Notes under the pieces: generated by a model
What the model was told of the DNA's origin: nothing
The model's input: only the letters and a program-made list of their open reading frames with translations
Databases searched by the model: none
In this document: one piece after another, positions 26,269 to 37,228 of the stretch
Layout: every line of letters starts with the position of its first letter
Numbering within the stretch: position 1 is the stretch's first letter
From: Aculops lycopersici
Lineage: Eukaryota; Arthropoda; Arachnida; Trombidiformes; Eriophyidae
DNA length: 64,000 nt
Assembly: GCA_015350385.1 (NCBI GenBank)
Contig: WNKI01000001.1
Span: 1,791,870 to 1,855,869, forward strand
Direction of reading: 5' to 3'
Program-made: the position numbers and the translations under genes

Positions 26269-26273
<5 letters not shown>

Positions 26274-26624
26274 GCTATTTTGGGTCATAACCGAGTAGGG
26301 CCGAAAAAAGCGGTCAGTGTTACTGTTATTGTCCAGTTGTATTTGGGTCGCCAAGATTATTGCCGTTGAGTTTGGTGGCGTTCAGTGGGCGCTTCAATTT
26401 GTCCAACTTTTGAGGCTCCATAACTTGCAATTATTTGGTCCATCGGTTAGTTGAATTGGATACCAGAGAGCCAAACAACTCGGCTAAAACAATTCAAGCT
26501 TCAGCCCCAACAAACGAGACAAACCGAACCAAACTGATCGATCGGCTCCGCTAGTCGAGGAAACTTGAGCAGCTAACTTCACCCCAGAGACTCGAGACCG
26601 TTGTTTGCAGGCAGCCTTGTGGGG

Positions 26625-26637
26625 GCCACCTGGTGGC
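26625..26637. promoter_or_regulatory. CTCF-like palindrome GCCACCTGGTGGC
   Basis: The 13-bp perfect palindrome contains CCACCAGGTGGC when read on the minus strand, which fits the core of the animal CTCF consensus. A single site is weak evidence, and a CACCTG E-box reading is equally possible. Confidence 0.3.
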
Positions 26638-27742
26638 TGAAAGTATCAGACAACAGAGACTGCTACTTGTATCATACTTACCATAAACTTGAGGCCAGTG
26701 GGCGTGTGTTAAATCGAGAGCAAATAATTAGCATGCTAGAGAGGGGGCTTGGATCAATTAGTCGGCCAACTTTCGCTCTTGATACCGACGTCGTCGTCAT
26801 TTAGCTAGCTATCAAACTAGCGATCGATTTAATTGATCGGCTTCCCCTTCTAATGCTTATATTGAAACTTAATTGGCTGGCGCTAGTAGCGGAAGTTGGA
26901 TTCAAGTTTGAGTGGCCGTCCGTTCAATATATGCGAAAAATATGGACTCTCTTTCTCTAGCTCCTCCTTCTCTTGCGCAACTTTAACAAGTGTGCCACAA
27001 AAAAGAAGCCGGAAGTCGAGGGTCGGCCGCTTGGGGTAAGTCTTAAGTTAGTCAATAGATTCGACCGATTTGTTCCAGGAGCAAATCGGCTAGTGGAATC
27101 AATTCTTGTTGCTCCAACATTTGCAGGCATCTCTCCAGCTTTTGCTCGCTTCTTTTGCGCCGCTTTCTCACTAGTCCACTCGGACACTGAACTACCCCAA
27201 ATCCACTAGAGTGAGTCAATTGAATTTTGCACGCGTCGTCAAGTAGAAGTTTAGTGGGCCACTTTGCCAACTACTACCACTGGCACTACCACCACGACCA
27301 CCAACTCAAATAACAATCAACTTGCAATTAATGCGAAGAGGCAAGTCACCAGTCTCAGTTTCGAGCCAAGACTTTAGTTTACTCGCCTCCAGAATTAATG
27401 GTAAAGCGAGTGGAGAGATTGACCTAGTGGGCCTCCGACGAACCTCGACTGGATCAAGCTGAACCGACTGGCCGACTGGTGGCGCAGATTATCCGCCTGC
27501 TGCTCGCTTGATGGCCGCCTCTTCTCTTTGAGCCGCGTCAAGCCAAATGGCACTCGATGCCAACAGCCGGCCCGCTCCAGCGGACGATTGAAATCTAATT
27601 TCGTCGTCGCCGTGGTGGTCGTGCTTGTCGTTGTTGTCATCATGTCATCGCTGCAAGACTCTGCTCGAGTTTCCCTTGCCCCACTCCCGGCAGGAAAACC
27701 AGACGACTAAACAAAGCAAACCGGAATGAACCAAACTGAACC

Positions 27743-27773
27743 GGACGACGACGACGACGACGACGACGACGAG
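27743..27773. repeat. GAC trinucleotide repeat
   Basis: About ten GAC/ACG units, non-coding and CpG-rich. Confidence 0.85.
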
Positions 27774-28822
27774 CAAATTGAATGGCCACTCGAGAGGAGA
27801 GAAAATGAGAGTTGAGTTGACGTAATCGCAATCGTCAACTCAACTCTACTTTGCTCAACTAGCCGCCGTTTGTTGCGTCACTTGCAACCCCAGGGCTAGC
27901 CAAGCAAACCGGCCGGCTGCCCTGTAGTTTAGCGCGCGTTAGTCGATTCGAATGGGAACGGAATCGAGTCGAGGGGAGGGGAGGGAGAGGAGGGCAAAGG
28001 AAGACAGAGGAAGGGAATAGAGTTGACAATGGAGATGGACAAGCTAACAAGGAGCGGGAGCCTGCAACATGACTACTTTCAACTCACTCGTTCGCTTGCT
28101 CGCCTCTTGAGATGTATGTTTTTGTCACCAAGTCTCGAGTCTCGACTCGAATTGTGAGCATTCGGATGTGAGTTAACTCGACGACGGCGGCGACCACGCC
28201 ACAACTACAACCACAACCACAACCACAACTAACGTATCGAGAAATGCGAGTGCTCGTGACGTTTGCCTCTAGCTGCTCCCCTTTCCTTTCCTTTCCTTCT
28301 CCGTCTCTATGTCTCTATCTACTCAGTAGTCGATTGTCGTCGACCGAACGGTGAGTAGTAAACGCGATGCTCGTACTATCACTAAACTCAATGGCTGCGC
28401 AACGTGGAGTGGAGTGCCGGCGTCGTCGGTGGCGGCGGCGGTGTTGGTGGCAACAACGACGGATGTATGGAGTGAGCGTCTGACGTCGAGTGGCCGGCCA
28501 CTTGTTCCAACTGTCTCGTGCTTGTCATCAACTTATTGTTGCGTAACACCAGTCCCGAAGCACGACACTGAATATAGCAAAGAGGGACTACGTCACCAGC
28601 GGCACGCAAATCCACAGCCACCACCGCGAGGGTTTTTCGGCAAGCAAATGACTTCGTCGTGGTGGTCGTCGTGGTGGTCGTCATTGTGGACTACTCTTTT
28701 GGTGGCACTGATCGTGCCAATGGCTTCTTGTCCTGGTCGAATTTATTCTGGCGCCCCTCTATCTCGACACGGAAATAGAAAAAGAAATAGAAATCCAAGA
28801 CAAGGGAAGGTCAGTTAGTGCG

Positions 28823-28884
28823 AGTCGCTAGGTGCCCAAGGCTCGTCGCTCAACGCAACGTTAGGCCAACGGGACCTAGCGACT
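28823..28884. other. inverted pair of the TCGCTAGGT motif (hairpin)
   Basis: AGTCGCTAGGTGCCC at 28823-28837 faces GGGACCTAGCGACT at 28871-28884. The arms pair along 14 bases with one bulged G, across a 33-nt loop. Both arms belong to the dispersed motif family with other copies at 19166, 19471, 24938, 34005 and 37654. Confidence 0.75.
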
Positions 28885-31064
28885 TTTGGGCTCGTCTCGC
28901 AGCCGCTCAGAGAGTTTGCTTTTACTCTCGTCGTCTGCGTACAACAGTTGGACAAATCTGAGCTAATGCAATTTCCCTCCTCCCTTACTCGTCGGCGCGA
29001 TAAAACTACTACTGCTGCTGCTGCCACAGATAGAGGAAGCAGCTTAAAATTACTCCCTCGTCGCGCTCGTCGGCCGCAAGTCAGCGAGAAACCCAACTCG
29101 ACTCGACGAGGTAGTTGATTTGAAGACGTCTAATGCGGTGCCGGCGACGACCCATTTTGCTGTCGCTCCATTGGCGCGTTAATGTCGCTAGTGGCCGCGT
29201 CTTTATGTCACTCGCCAGCTCGTTGGCTCGTTGAGATTCGCACGGTGCGCTTGCTACTTCCGCTCGGGACGAGCTACACGAAGATGAGGGAGGCGAAATA
29301 TAACCGTCAACTAGCGGCTAATCTAATTGGCTGCGCCTCGTCCACAAACTACAGCAAAAACATCACCCCACTCAGTCGGCAAAAGTTAGCGCCGATTTTA
29401 CCATCAACATCAACAACAACAACAACAACTTAACCTGAGCTAACCCAAATTAACACACTGCGCAACCAACAGACCAAGCCAAGCTAACCAGCGACTCGTT
29501 AGCTCCCCCGTTCATATTCCTCTTCTTAGTCTTACTCTCGCTCTCCTTTGTAACGTTCCAATTTCATTGGAACAAAGTTGTCGTCTGGCCCCGAGAAGTT
29601 GCAGCAATAGCGGCAACGGCGGCCACCGCAGCTAACTAGCGGAGAAAAGGGAGAAAACTAGCCAAGTGCTCGAGGCAAATATTTATCAAGCAACGCAAGT
29701 CGATGGAGTCGCAGGCCCGAGTATGATGCTTCTTGTCCTCCAATAATTTCAACCTCCGGCCACCGCAAGCGAGCGACGCCCACCAGCTGAGCCAGCGACT
29801 CAGGTTAGCTGGATTCAATTCAATTAACGGGCCGCCGTGGCAGCCACCGGCGCTGCAGCAAAGAGCGGTCGGTGGCTGCTGTTGCGTCACAAGGTTGCAC
29901 AAAGCTAAACGAGAGGCTAGAAACAAGACAGCCAGTCAGCCGGCGACAAGCGAGACGAGAAAGACAAGCAAAACGATGAGGAGAAAAGCAACGTGACGAG
30001 ACGAGACGAGACAAGAGAGTCGCCAGAGCGCGACGACCATTGGCAAACGTCAAGTTGCGTCAGGGGCGCCGAGGATCAGCGAGGAAAAGTTGGTTAGGTT
30101 TAGTTTAGTTTGGGTCGCTAGTTTCCTCTGACGAGCGATGAATTTCCGGTTGCATCATCAGCAGCCTCAGCTGAAAAACATGAACGATGGAGCAAGAAAA
30201 AGAAAACTCATCTTTAGACTCCATTTGCCAGCCAACTCAATGGCTGGCAAGTGGTTTTTGTTCCCAAATTTGACTCTACTCCACTCTGCGACGTTTCTCA
30301 TTAGTCTTCTTTATTCCCCACTTACCATTGACGAGAGCCTCCAGCAAACACTAGAATAAAGTCAACTTTGCTTGAATGGAATTTTGCTCGACTCTTCTCT
30401 CCTCTGCTCAGCTAAACTAAAGTCAGCAGGCTACTTTGGTTTGAAAGAGATGAGTGAGCAACGAGCCCGCAAATGAGCAACTCCTTCCAACTCGACAGGC
30501 ACTTTGGACCCGTCCGCCGGAAGCGGCGAGCTTGAGATCGAACAGTTGGGTTGGTTGCTGAAAAATGAATAAAGAGAAATGTGGAGTTGAATTTCCAACT
30601 TACGAAAGCTTTAGCTGGAAATCTGACACCAGATCCTTGTTGTCGCTGCAACTGCTGCTGCTGCCGCCGCCGCCGCTGTTGTCCTTTTGGTTTGCGAGCT
30701 GAAAGCTTCCGCTTTTCACTTTCGGCCATATCTCGCTGCTCGTCTTCCCGTTTAGGCCCTTGTTTTATTTGCTCTACTCCAACTAGACAACAAACCGCAA
30801 CCACCCGGCTACAGTTACTTCCATTGGCCATTGCGGCCCCGTCACGTGGTTAGTGCAATTTGAGCCACCTTTCAAATACTTAGACATCTGGCTTGCGCTC
30901 AAGATTGGCAAATCCAACCAACAGCACCACCGACGGCTTGAAAATGTCTACCTTCTCCATTTTTCTAGAGAAAAACTCTCACTTGATTAGACGCCTCAAA
31001 AACTAGTCAGTTTTCCGTGACTCTCAATCTATATTCTCGCTTCGTCGCACGTGAAACAATCTGA

Positions 31065-31231
31065 GAAACAAAACAAAACAAAACAAAACAAAACAAAACA
31101 AAACAAAACAAAACAAAACAAAACAAAACAAAACAAAACAAAACAAAACAAAACAAAACAAAACAAAACAAAACAAAACAAAACAAAACAAAACCAAACC
31201 AAACCAAACCAAACCAAACCCAACCCAACCC
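31065..31231. repeat. long AAAAC minisatellite with AAACC and AACCC variants
   Basis: About 130 bp of near-perfect AAAAC units change at the right edge into AAACC and then AACCC units. On the minus strand it gives long Phe/Cys/Val/Leu pseudo-ORFs, which I do not regard as genes. The stepwise change of unit suggests slippage spreading from one end. Confidence 0.95.
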
Positions 31232-31415
31232 AAGAGGAGAAACTCGGCCAGTTTGTTGGCCGGAGAGTTTGACGCCGGAAGCGGAAGTCCAGTCATCCCG
31301 TGCGGTGTTTGTGTCTGTGTGGCCATGCGGTACCACAAATTTCAGTTGTCATGATTCCGACAAAACTCTCGACCCAAACGAGTGTTTAGGTCGAATGTTT
31401 GGTGCGTGTACGTGG

Positions 31416-31440
31416 CCTTCTCATAACAATAATGAGAAGG
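31416..31440. other. perfect 9-bp hairpin
   Basis: CCTTCTCAT, the loop AACAATA, then ATGAGAAGG. It lies about 95 bases upstream of the CAAGATGGCGGC element at 31530-31541. Confidence 0.6.
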
Positions 31441-31529
31441 CTAGTGTCACATCGTGCATTGATTCATTCAAGATTACACCTATGACTCACAAGCTTGATG
31501 TCTTTGCTTAGCTTCTCATGAGATTGGCT

Positions 31530-31541
31530 CAAGATGGCGGC
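31530..31541 (+). promoter_or_regulatory. YY1-type element CAAGATGGCGGC
   Basis: This matches the CAAGATGGCGGC element that marks transcription and translation starts of many housekeeping genes in animals. The ATG in it opens a 26-codon frame (31534-31614) containing CPLC and ending CNS just before TGA. No larger gene is recognisable. Confidence 0.35.
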
Positions 31542-32869
31542 TTTTATTTGTCCGCTGTGTCGTTGTGCTAATCTAACAAAATCTGACACCCTATTTGCAA
31601 ATTGCAATAGTTGAGCACTCGAGCCAGTGTAATGTAAATGTCTGGAGATGGGTTCAAGTTGTCCAAAACTTCGACACAAAACTAACCGAGCCACCATCAT
31701 ATGCGCAAAATTCAAATTTAATCCTTGGCTCTGTCTCAATTGCAACAGCGGCATCAACGACTTCCGATCAGTCTTGTTTGTTTCGTATTGTAGTTGATCT
31801 TGGTCGCGCGTCTCATCACTTCAGGTTTTAAACCTGTGGTGGTGAATGTGACATAACATATGTTTCGTAAACGTCCAACTCAACTCCATGAACTCGATTC
31901 AGTTTGGCAAGCAAACGTGTCGCTTGATTTGCTCTTTTCTACGGCCATAGCAGCCGACCAACGATACCTCAACTAATACTCAAACTAAACATAGGTAAAA
32001 GCGACACGCAAATGCTGGCGCCCTCATGAGGAGAATAGTTACGTAATGCGCAACCATACCTAGAGAGTTCGAGCATTCAATGGTTTATTTCTACGTACGG
32101 GCGCCCAATTTGATGTGTTTTTCTTGGCCACGAGCCCACAACACGGGCTGGCGAATGCAATGACGGCCATTGTTTCGCTATGCCCTTTGCATTCTCCTTT
32201 TTACTCGGGGGAGAGATCTGCTTGCAAATGTTGTTGCTTCTATCAATAGTGCCGTCGCTGTTAAAGTGGCAGCAGAGGGACAGGCTACTAAACAAACATA
32301 CGGCGCCAGTATGAGAGACAGCTCCATAGGCGGACAGACAGATAGACATACGGACAGCCGGACGGACGGGTAGCTCTGCCCGAGTTCAACGCACCATCTC
32401 CACAGACTCAATGGGATTGGATCCTGCAGACTAGCGACGAAAACCCGACGCCAGTTGCCAAACTGCCGTTATAATCGACACTGACAAGCAACAGCGGCGG
32501 CGGCTGCCAAATTGATACGTTTTGCCCGTCCTTCCGTTCGTTTGTCTGTCTGTCCGCCAGCCCGCCAATCTTGGCTGTCAAATCACATAGAGTGTGTAGA
32601 ATGGGGCACAAACACATATTCGAACACAATGCAACTTGGGCGAAAGTTTAATCGAGCGACAGCACAACCATACTGCAGCAACCTGGACGATGCCACTAAC
32701 TTCCAGTCAAACGATCGACCGGAAATACTGATAAGCGAGCGCTGATTCTTGGCCTCGCCACCAAGCGCCAGCAATTCAATCTCCGCTTAGCACGGCTGAG
32801 GCTTTGGGTGATTACCGCCATCGAAGTGGACCACGATAGTAGTCCGTGGTGAGGGTGGGAGTTGTAACC

Positions 32870-32956
32870 AGGTAAAGGCACAAGTACAGGTGCAGGTGCA
32901 AGTACAGGTGGGAGTGGGGGTAAAAGTAAACGTGAGAGTGCGAGTGCGAGTGGCCA
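32870..32956. repeat. degenerate hexamer array with E-box units
   Basis: Units of the form (C/G)AGGT(A/G) and (G/C)AAGT(A/G) repeat in six-base register. Two or three are exact CAGGTG E-boxes, and the array passes into GAGTGC units on the right. It is non-coding on both strands as far as I can judge. Confidence 0.7.
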
Positions 32957-33920
32957 AGCGATTTGCAGCAACCACCAGCCGACTGGCTAGATGGAAGGTG
33001 CTTCAAGTTAAAGAGGCAAATTCTCATCATCTTGGCCAAAAGTTGGCCAGTTTATATTGGACAAGTAGTTTCCAATCTGTCCTGCTGCGTGTTCTGTTAA
33101 GAAATGTAGAGGAGAAGATGGGAAAAGGTTTTTGAGGAGAATATCTCGCTGTATTTGTGCCTGTGAAAAGACGGCGAGATTTATGCTCTGCTCTAGAACT
33201 TACTCACACCTGTGTGTGGCGCATCTCTCAAACTCAGCTCCCAGTTTGCGCCCCTGTCTATCTGATGGTCGCTCGGTCGGTCTATCCGTCCGTCTGTCTC
33301 GAAGTCTTTCTAGTGGAGCTTCCCCGAGCAAGCAAGATTTTGATAGAAAAGTGCCAGCTACGCACCTAAACCATTGAACTCGAACCAAAAGCGATCGCTT
33401 CCGGGTTTGCTGCCAGGCTAACGACATTCGAGCCAACTTGGCTCGCCGACGATCTCCTTTCAGTTCTCGATGACGGCGGAGGCGATGGTCTTGGTGGCAG
33501 TCGAGCCGATAGTTGCATTTGAGTGACGATGCCGACGGAGAGATCGCCTCAGACTTGGATCAGCAAAGAGGGAGAGGTCGGCTGGCGGCAAGGGGCGGCA
33601 TTATTATTGATGACAATCAATCATGTTGCGCCAAACGAAGCTTTTACTGCTGGTCCGTCGCCTAGCTTGCGATTCGACTGGAGCACATACAATCTCACTA
33701 GGGATCGTTTGGCTCTAGTGGAAAGCTTTACTCGCACACAAACAATGGAGAATTCAGTGTGATGAACTGAATTTTGGCTCTCAGGCGATGGCGAGAGTAT
33801 CACTATACTCTTTCGCCATTCGAGCTTCGGCTAGAGTTTCTCTGGCCAGTTTAAGGGGAGAAATTGAATTTTGGAAAATTTTCGCTGGAGGGGGCGCGAG
33901 TAAGTTTCCAATTTTGTTTC

Positions 33921-33962
33921 ATCCTCCTCCTTCTCCTTCTCCTTCTCCTTCTCCTTCTCTCT
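33921..33962. repeat. CTCCTT hexanucleotide repeat
   Basis: Pure pyrimidine CTCCTT/CTTCTC units, which could form triplex DNA. Non-coding. Confidence 0.85.
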
Positions 33963-34486
33963 AGTTGGTGGTTGCAATGTTGAAACCGCATGCACCACCG
34001 CAAGTCGCTAGGTGATCCCATATGCGACCTGGGCGCGACGGCCCGCTCGCGCCGCACGCTCTCTCACACACAAACCGCATAGAGTGGCGCCATTCGCTTT
34101 GCGCGTGCGAACGAGCGACCGCAGCCGAGTTCCAAAACACACACACATGCACACGCTGCCGCCGCAACTTCCGTTGCCCCGACCGCCGCCTTTGGTTCTC
34201 GTGGCCCTCGCCGTCGTTTTCGTCGTCGCCAGTTTGGTTTGAGAGGGCGACGGCCGTCTAATCGGCGCCGACCGCAACCAGCTAGATTCAATTACAACAA
34301 GCTCCGGCGGCGGTGGCGGCGATGGTAGCGGCAACCTGCGTGCACAAACCAGAGGCGGCGCCCGCGGCCGTCGGACAGTGCGCCTAAATCCATCGAAATG
34401 AATTGCCACACAGTTAAAGCGAACGGATGCTTCCATATGGACTCATGGCCAGTGGGCCCGCATTGGCTTCCGTCCAACAGCGAGGT

Positions 34487-34509
34487 TGCTGCTGCTGCTG
34501 CTGCTGCCT
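34487..34509. repeat. CTG trinucleotide repeat
   Basis: Seven CTG units, reading as Gln codons on the minus strand within a short ORF that I do not accept as a gene. Confidence 0.8.
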
Positions 34510-36937
34510 CACTCTCTCGCTCGCTATCTGTGCCACTCCACTAGCTTGCCAACATGATCCAACTTCATGCAGAGCAAACGGAGCCAATCTAACTAAATAA
34601 ACGCTGAATACATTCCATCTGCTTGCTGCAATCATTTTGCATTGACGCTTGTGTCTCCCGGTGAACTGAGAGGAGAGCGACCAACAAGACTGACGCTTCG
34701 TTAGCTGGAATTGGCGGTTGGTTTTTGTGTGTAGCTGGCTCGCTTCCGCGGAAGCCAATGGAAGTTATGCGCCCGACGACTTTTCACGATCCATCGTCCA
34801 GTCGTCGAGGTCGCGGTCGTCGAGGTCGTCGGTGTAGTCAATAGTTTAGTTGCGCCGGGCGCGAGTCGACTGACTGGCTGATTCGAATGACTCGGGCTGG
34901 CGGCAAACAACTGGCGGCCAATAGAGCGAAGGACAAACTAGATATTACAAAATGGCCGCCGCTTTAAAGTCTTGGCCGCTCTTTGGCTGGCTAGCTAGCG
35001 GCGCTTTTATAACGCGTTAAAGCTAGCGAGTATCTGACTGACTGAGTGAGTGAGGGGAGAAAGAAAAACAGAGTCGGAGGGACAAGCAAGCCGCTGGGTC
35101 AATTCTGAGGAATCGCCGCCAGGCTCGACAAATGCAAAAGCCGGCCCACAAAACCTAATGAGATGTGCCAGTCTCGCTCTCTCTGACTTCATAGTTCATT
35201 GCCGCCGCCGTCCTCGTCCTCGTCTGATCCGCTCAGGGCCAATTAGTTTGCAGAACTCGGCGGTCTTTGGGACTCAATCGATTTGCATTCGGTCGAGGCG
35301 AGCGCTCTCGCTTTAATTCGTCGCAATGGAAGGCCGAGAGCTTAGGAAAAAGAGAATTGCGTTGGATCCTCTTTTTTCCCCGGAAGTCGCGCAGGGGACG
35401 CCATTGGATGTCATCGAATCTTGCAGCTCGGTTTAGTAGTTGTGTGTATGAGAGAGCGAGAGTAGAATATCGGCTATTAGACTGCTCATGGCTTGGCTTC
35501 CACTCCAGTCGCTAGTGTTGCGCTGATAGCACGACGACGAGGGCAAAATAAATGATCAAGTTTTCAGTGGGGGCCAGTCGGCTCGTAGTCGAGTGCCTAT
35601 GAGCTGGTCGCGTCTTGTATGCACAATGAAAGATCAACAACAACAAACAAGCGGCCACTAGACGGCCAATCAAACGGGATGCTCACTTATAGTCACTTTC
35701 GCCAGCCACGACGACGTAAGCTTGTAACTCAATTGAATTGGCGATGGTCGCAACTCTGAATGCTGTTGTTGCGTTCACTCACTACTTTGCGAAGGCGACT
35801 GCTTCGGTGCTCCCGAAACTTTGGCCCGAAACTTTGCTCAAGTTTTGGAAGCCAAACTTGATGCTCATAGTCGGCCAGTCAGTCTGTGTTTCTGTATTTC
35901 TAGTGGGTGCGTGTGAGCAAAATCGGCGAGGATTTAAGCCGACGACAGGCGAGTGTGAGAATTTACGCACGGCGCCCAAAATGTTGCAAGTCTTCTGGCG
36001 CTTGCCTCAGTAGTATCGCGAGTTAAATAAGTACAAGGGCAAGGTTCACTTGGGACCGCCCACTGAGTATGATAAAGTCTCCCTGCTCTACTCTCAAGTT
36101 ACTCGGCGTCGTTGTTGTTGTTGTTTGGGCCAAGCATCAAAGAGCTAGCTGGAGGCAGAGAGAACCAAGACTAGAGTTGGGAGGTCAAATGAGCTCGCTC
36201 TCCACTGTGTTATTATGCATAATCGAATTTATACCAAGGCAACACTCCACGCTTAGCACTCGGGCATTGCCTCTGGAAAGCCGCCACAAAACCTCTACCA
36301 AACTGCTCGTGCCTAGTTTCTCTGGTTTCGAGGTTATGTAAGTTCGCCGGACGACAATTGGGGTCAAATTGAATGTTCTCCGGCGACCCGATGATGTTGG
36401 CCGATTGTTGGTTTGGCGGAAATCGAGGCGAAGGTTTGCAAGTCTAGCTGGCGGTAAATAGAGCTGCCTCCAGCAAGCTCCTGGAACTCGCTCAATGGAC
36501 GGCCACCGAGAAAACGAGCATTCAATTCGACGGAATTGAGCGAGTTTAGTTGCAGAAGGATCGATTGTAGCGGCGACGAGCTGGCTTGGTCTAGTTAACT
36601 GGACGACAGGCAGCTATGCGACATCCGTCTAGCCCCCTGAAATCCGCTTTGGGAGCGAGGGGCAGACGCCGACTTCCGGCGGAAGGGCCGACCCGGGGAC
36701 TAGACGAGACTAAAGTTTGAGTTGGCAGTAGAGAGCGAGCGATCGACTCGCATGCTAATACCCTCGAGATTCATTTGCGCGCCGCTCGGGCTTTTGTCTC
36801 GCCAGTAGCGGCGGTGGCTCTTTCTAGAGAGAGAAGTGGCGGCTCCACGTGCCCATCGGTAGGTCGGTCGATCGGTTACTTGAGCGGTGTAACTCTCTTC
36901 TCTACTCTCTCCCTCCCTCTCTCTCTCTCTCTCTCCG

Positions 36938-37055
36938 NNNNNNNNNNNNNNNNNNNNNNNNNNNNNNNNNNNNNNNNNNNNNNNNNNNNNNNNNNNNNNN
37001 NNNNNNNNNNNNNNNNNNNNNNNNNNNNNNNNNNNNNNNNNNNNNNNNNNNNNNN
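36938..37055. other. assembly gap (118 N) in a TC-repeat / ACGT-rich tract
   Basis: The unknown bases are preceded by a TC run and followed by about 90 bases built almost entirely of TACG/ACGT units, then a second TC run at 37149-37213. The flanking sequence is probably badly resolved. ORFs crossing the N stretch should be ignored. Confidence 0.98.
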
Positions 37056-37168
37056 CGTACGTAGAGAGAGGTACGGCGGCCGTCCGTACGTCGACCGTAC
37101 GTACGGTACGGTCGGTACGTACGTACGTTACGTGTACGTCGTACGTACTCTCTCTCTCTCTCCTCCTC

Positions 37169-37225
<57 letters not shown>
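37056..37225. repeat. ACGT-rich tract and long TC/AC dinucleotide repeat
   Basis: Bases 37056-37148 are overlapping palindromes (GTAC, ACGT, CGTACG). Bases 37149-37213 are a TC run with CTCCTC interruptions, followed by an AC run to about 37228. Because it borders the gap, some of this may be assembly error. Confidence 0.8.

Positions 37226-37228
<3 letters not shown>

Noticed and set aside
31007..31338. Long Phe/Cys/Val/Leu ORFs on the minus strand
   Set aside because: They are translations of the AAAAC minisatellite in all frames.
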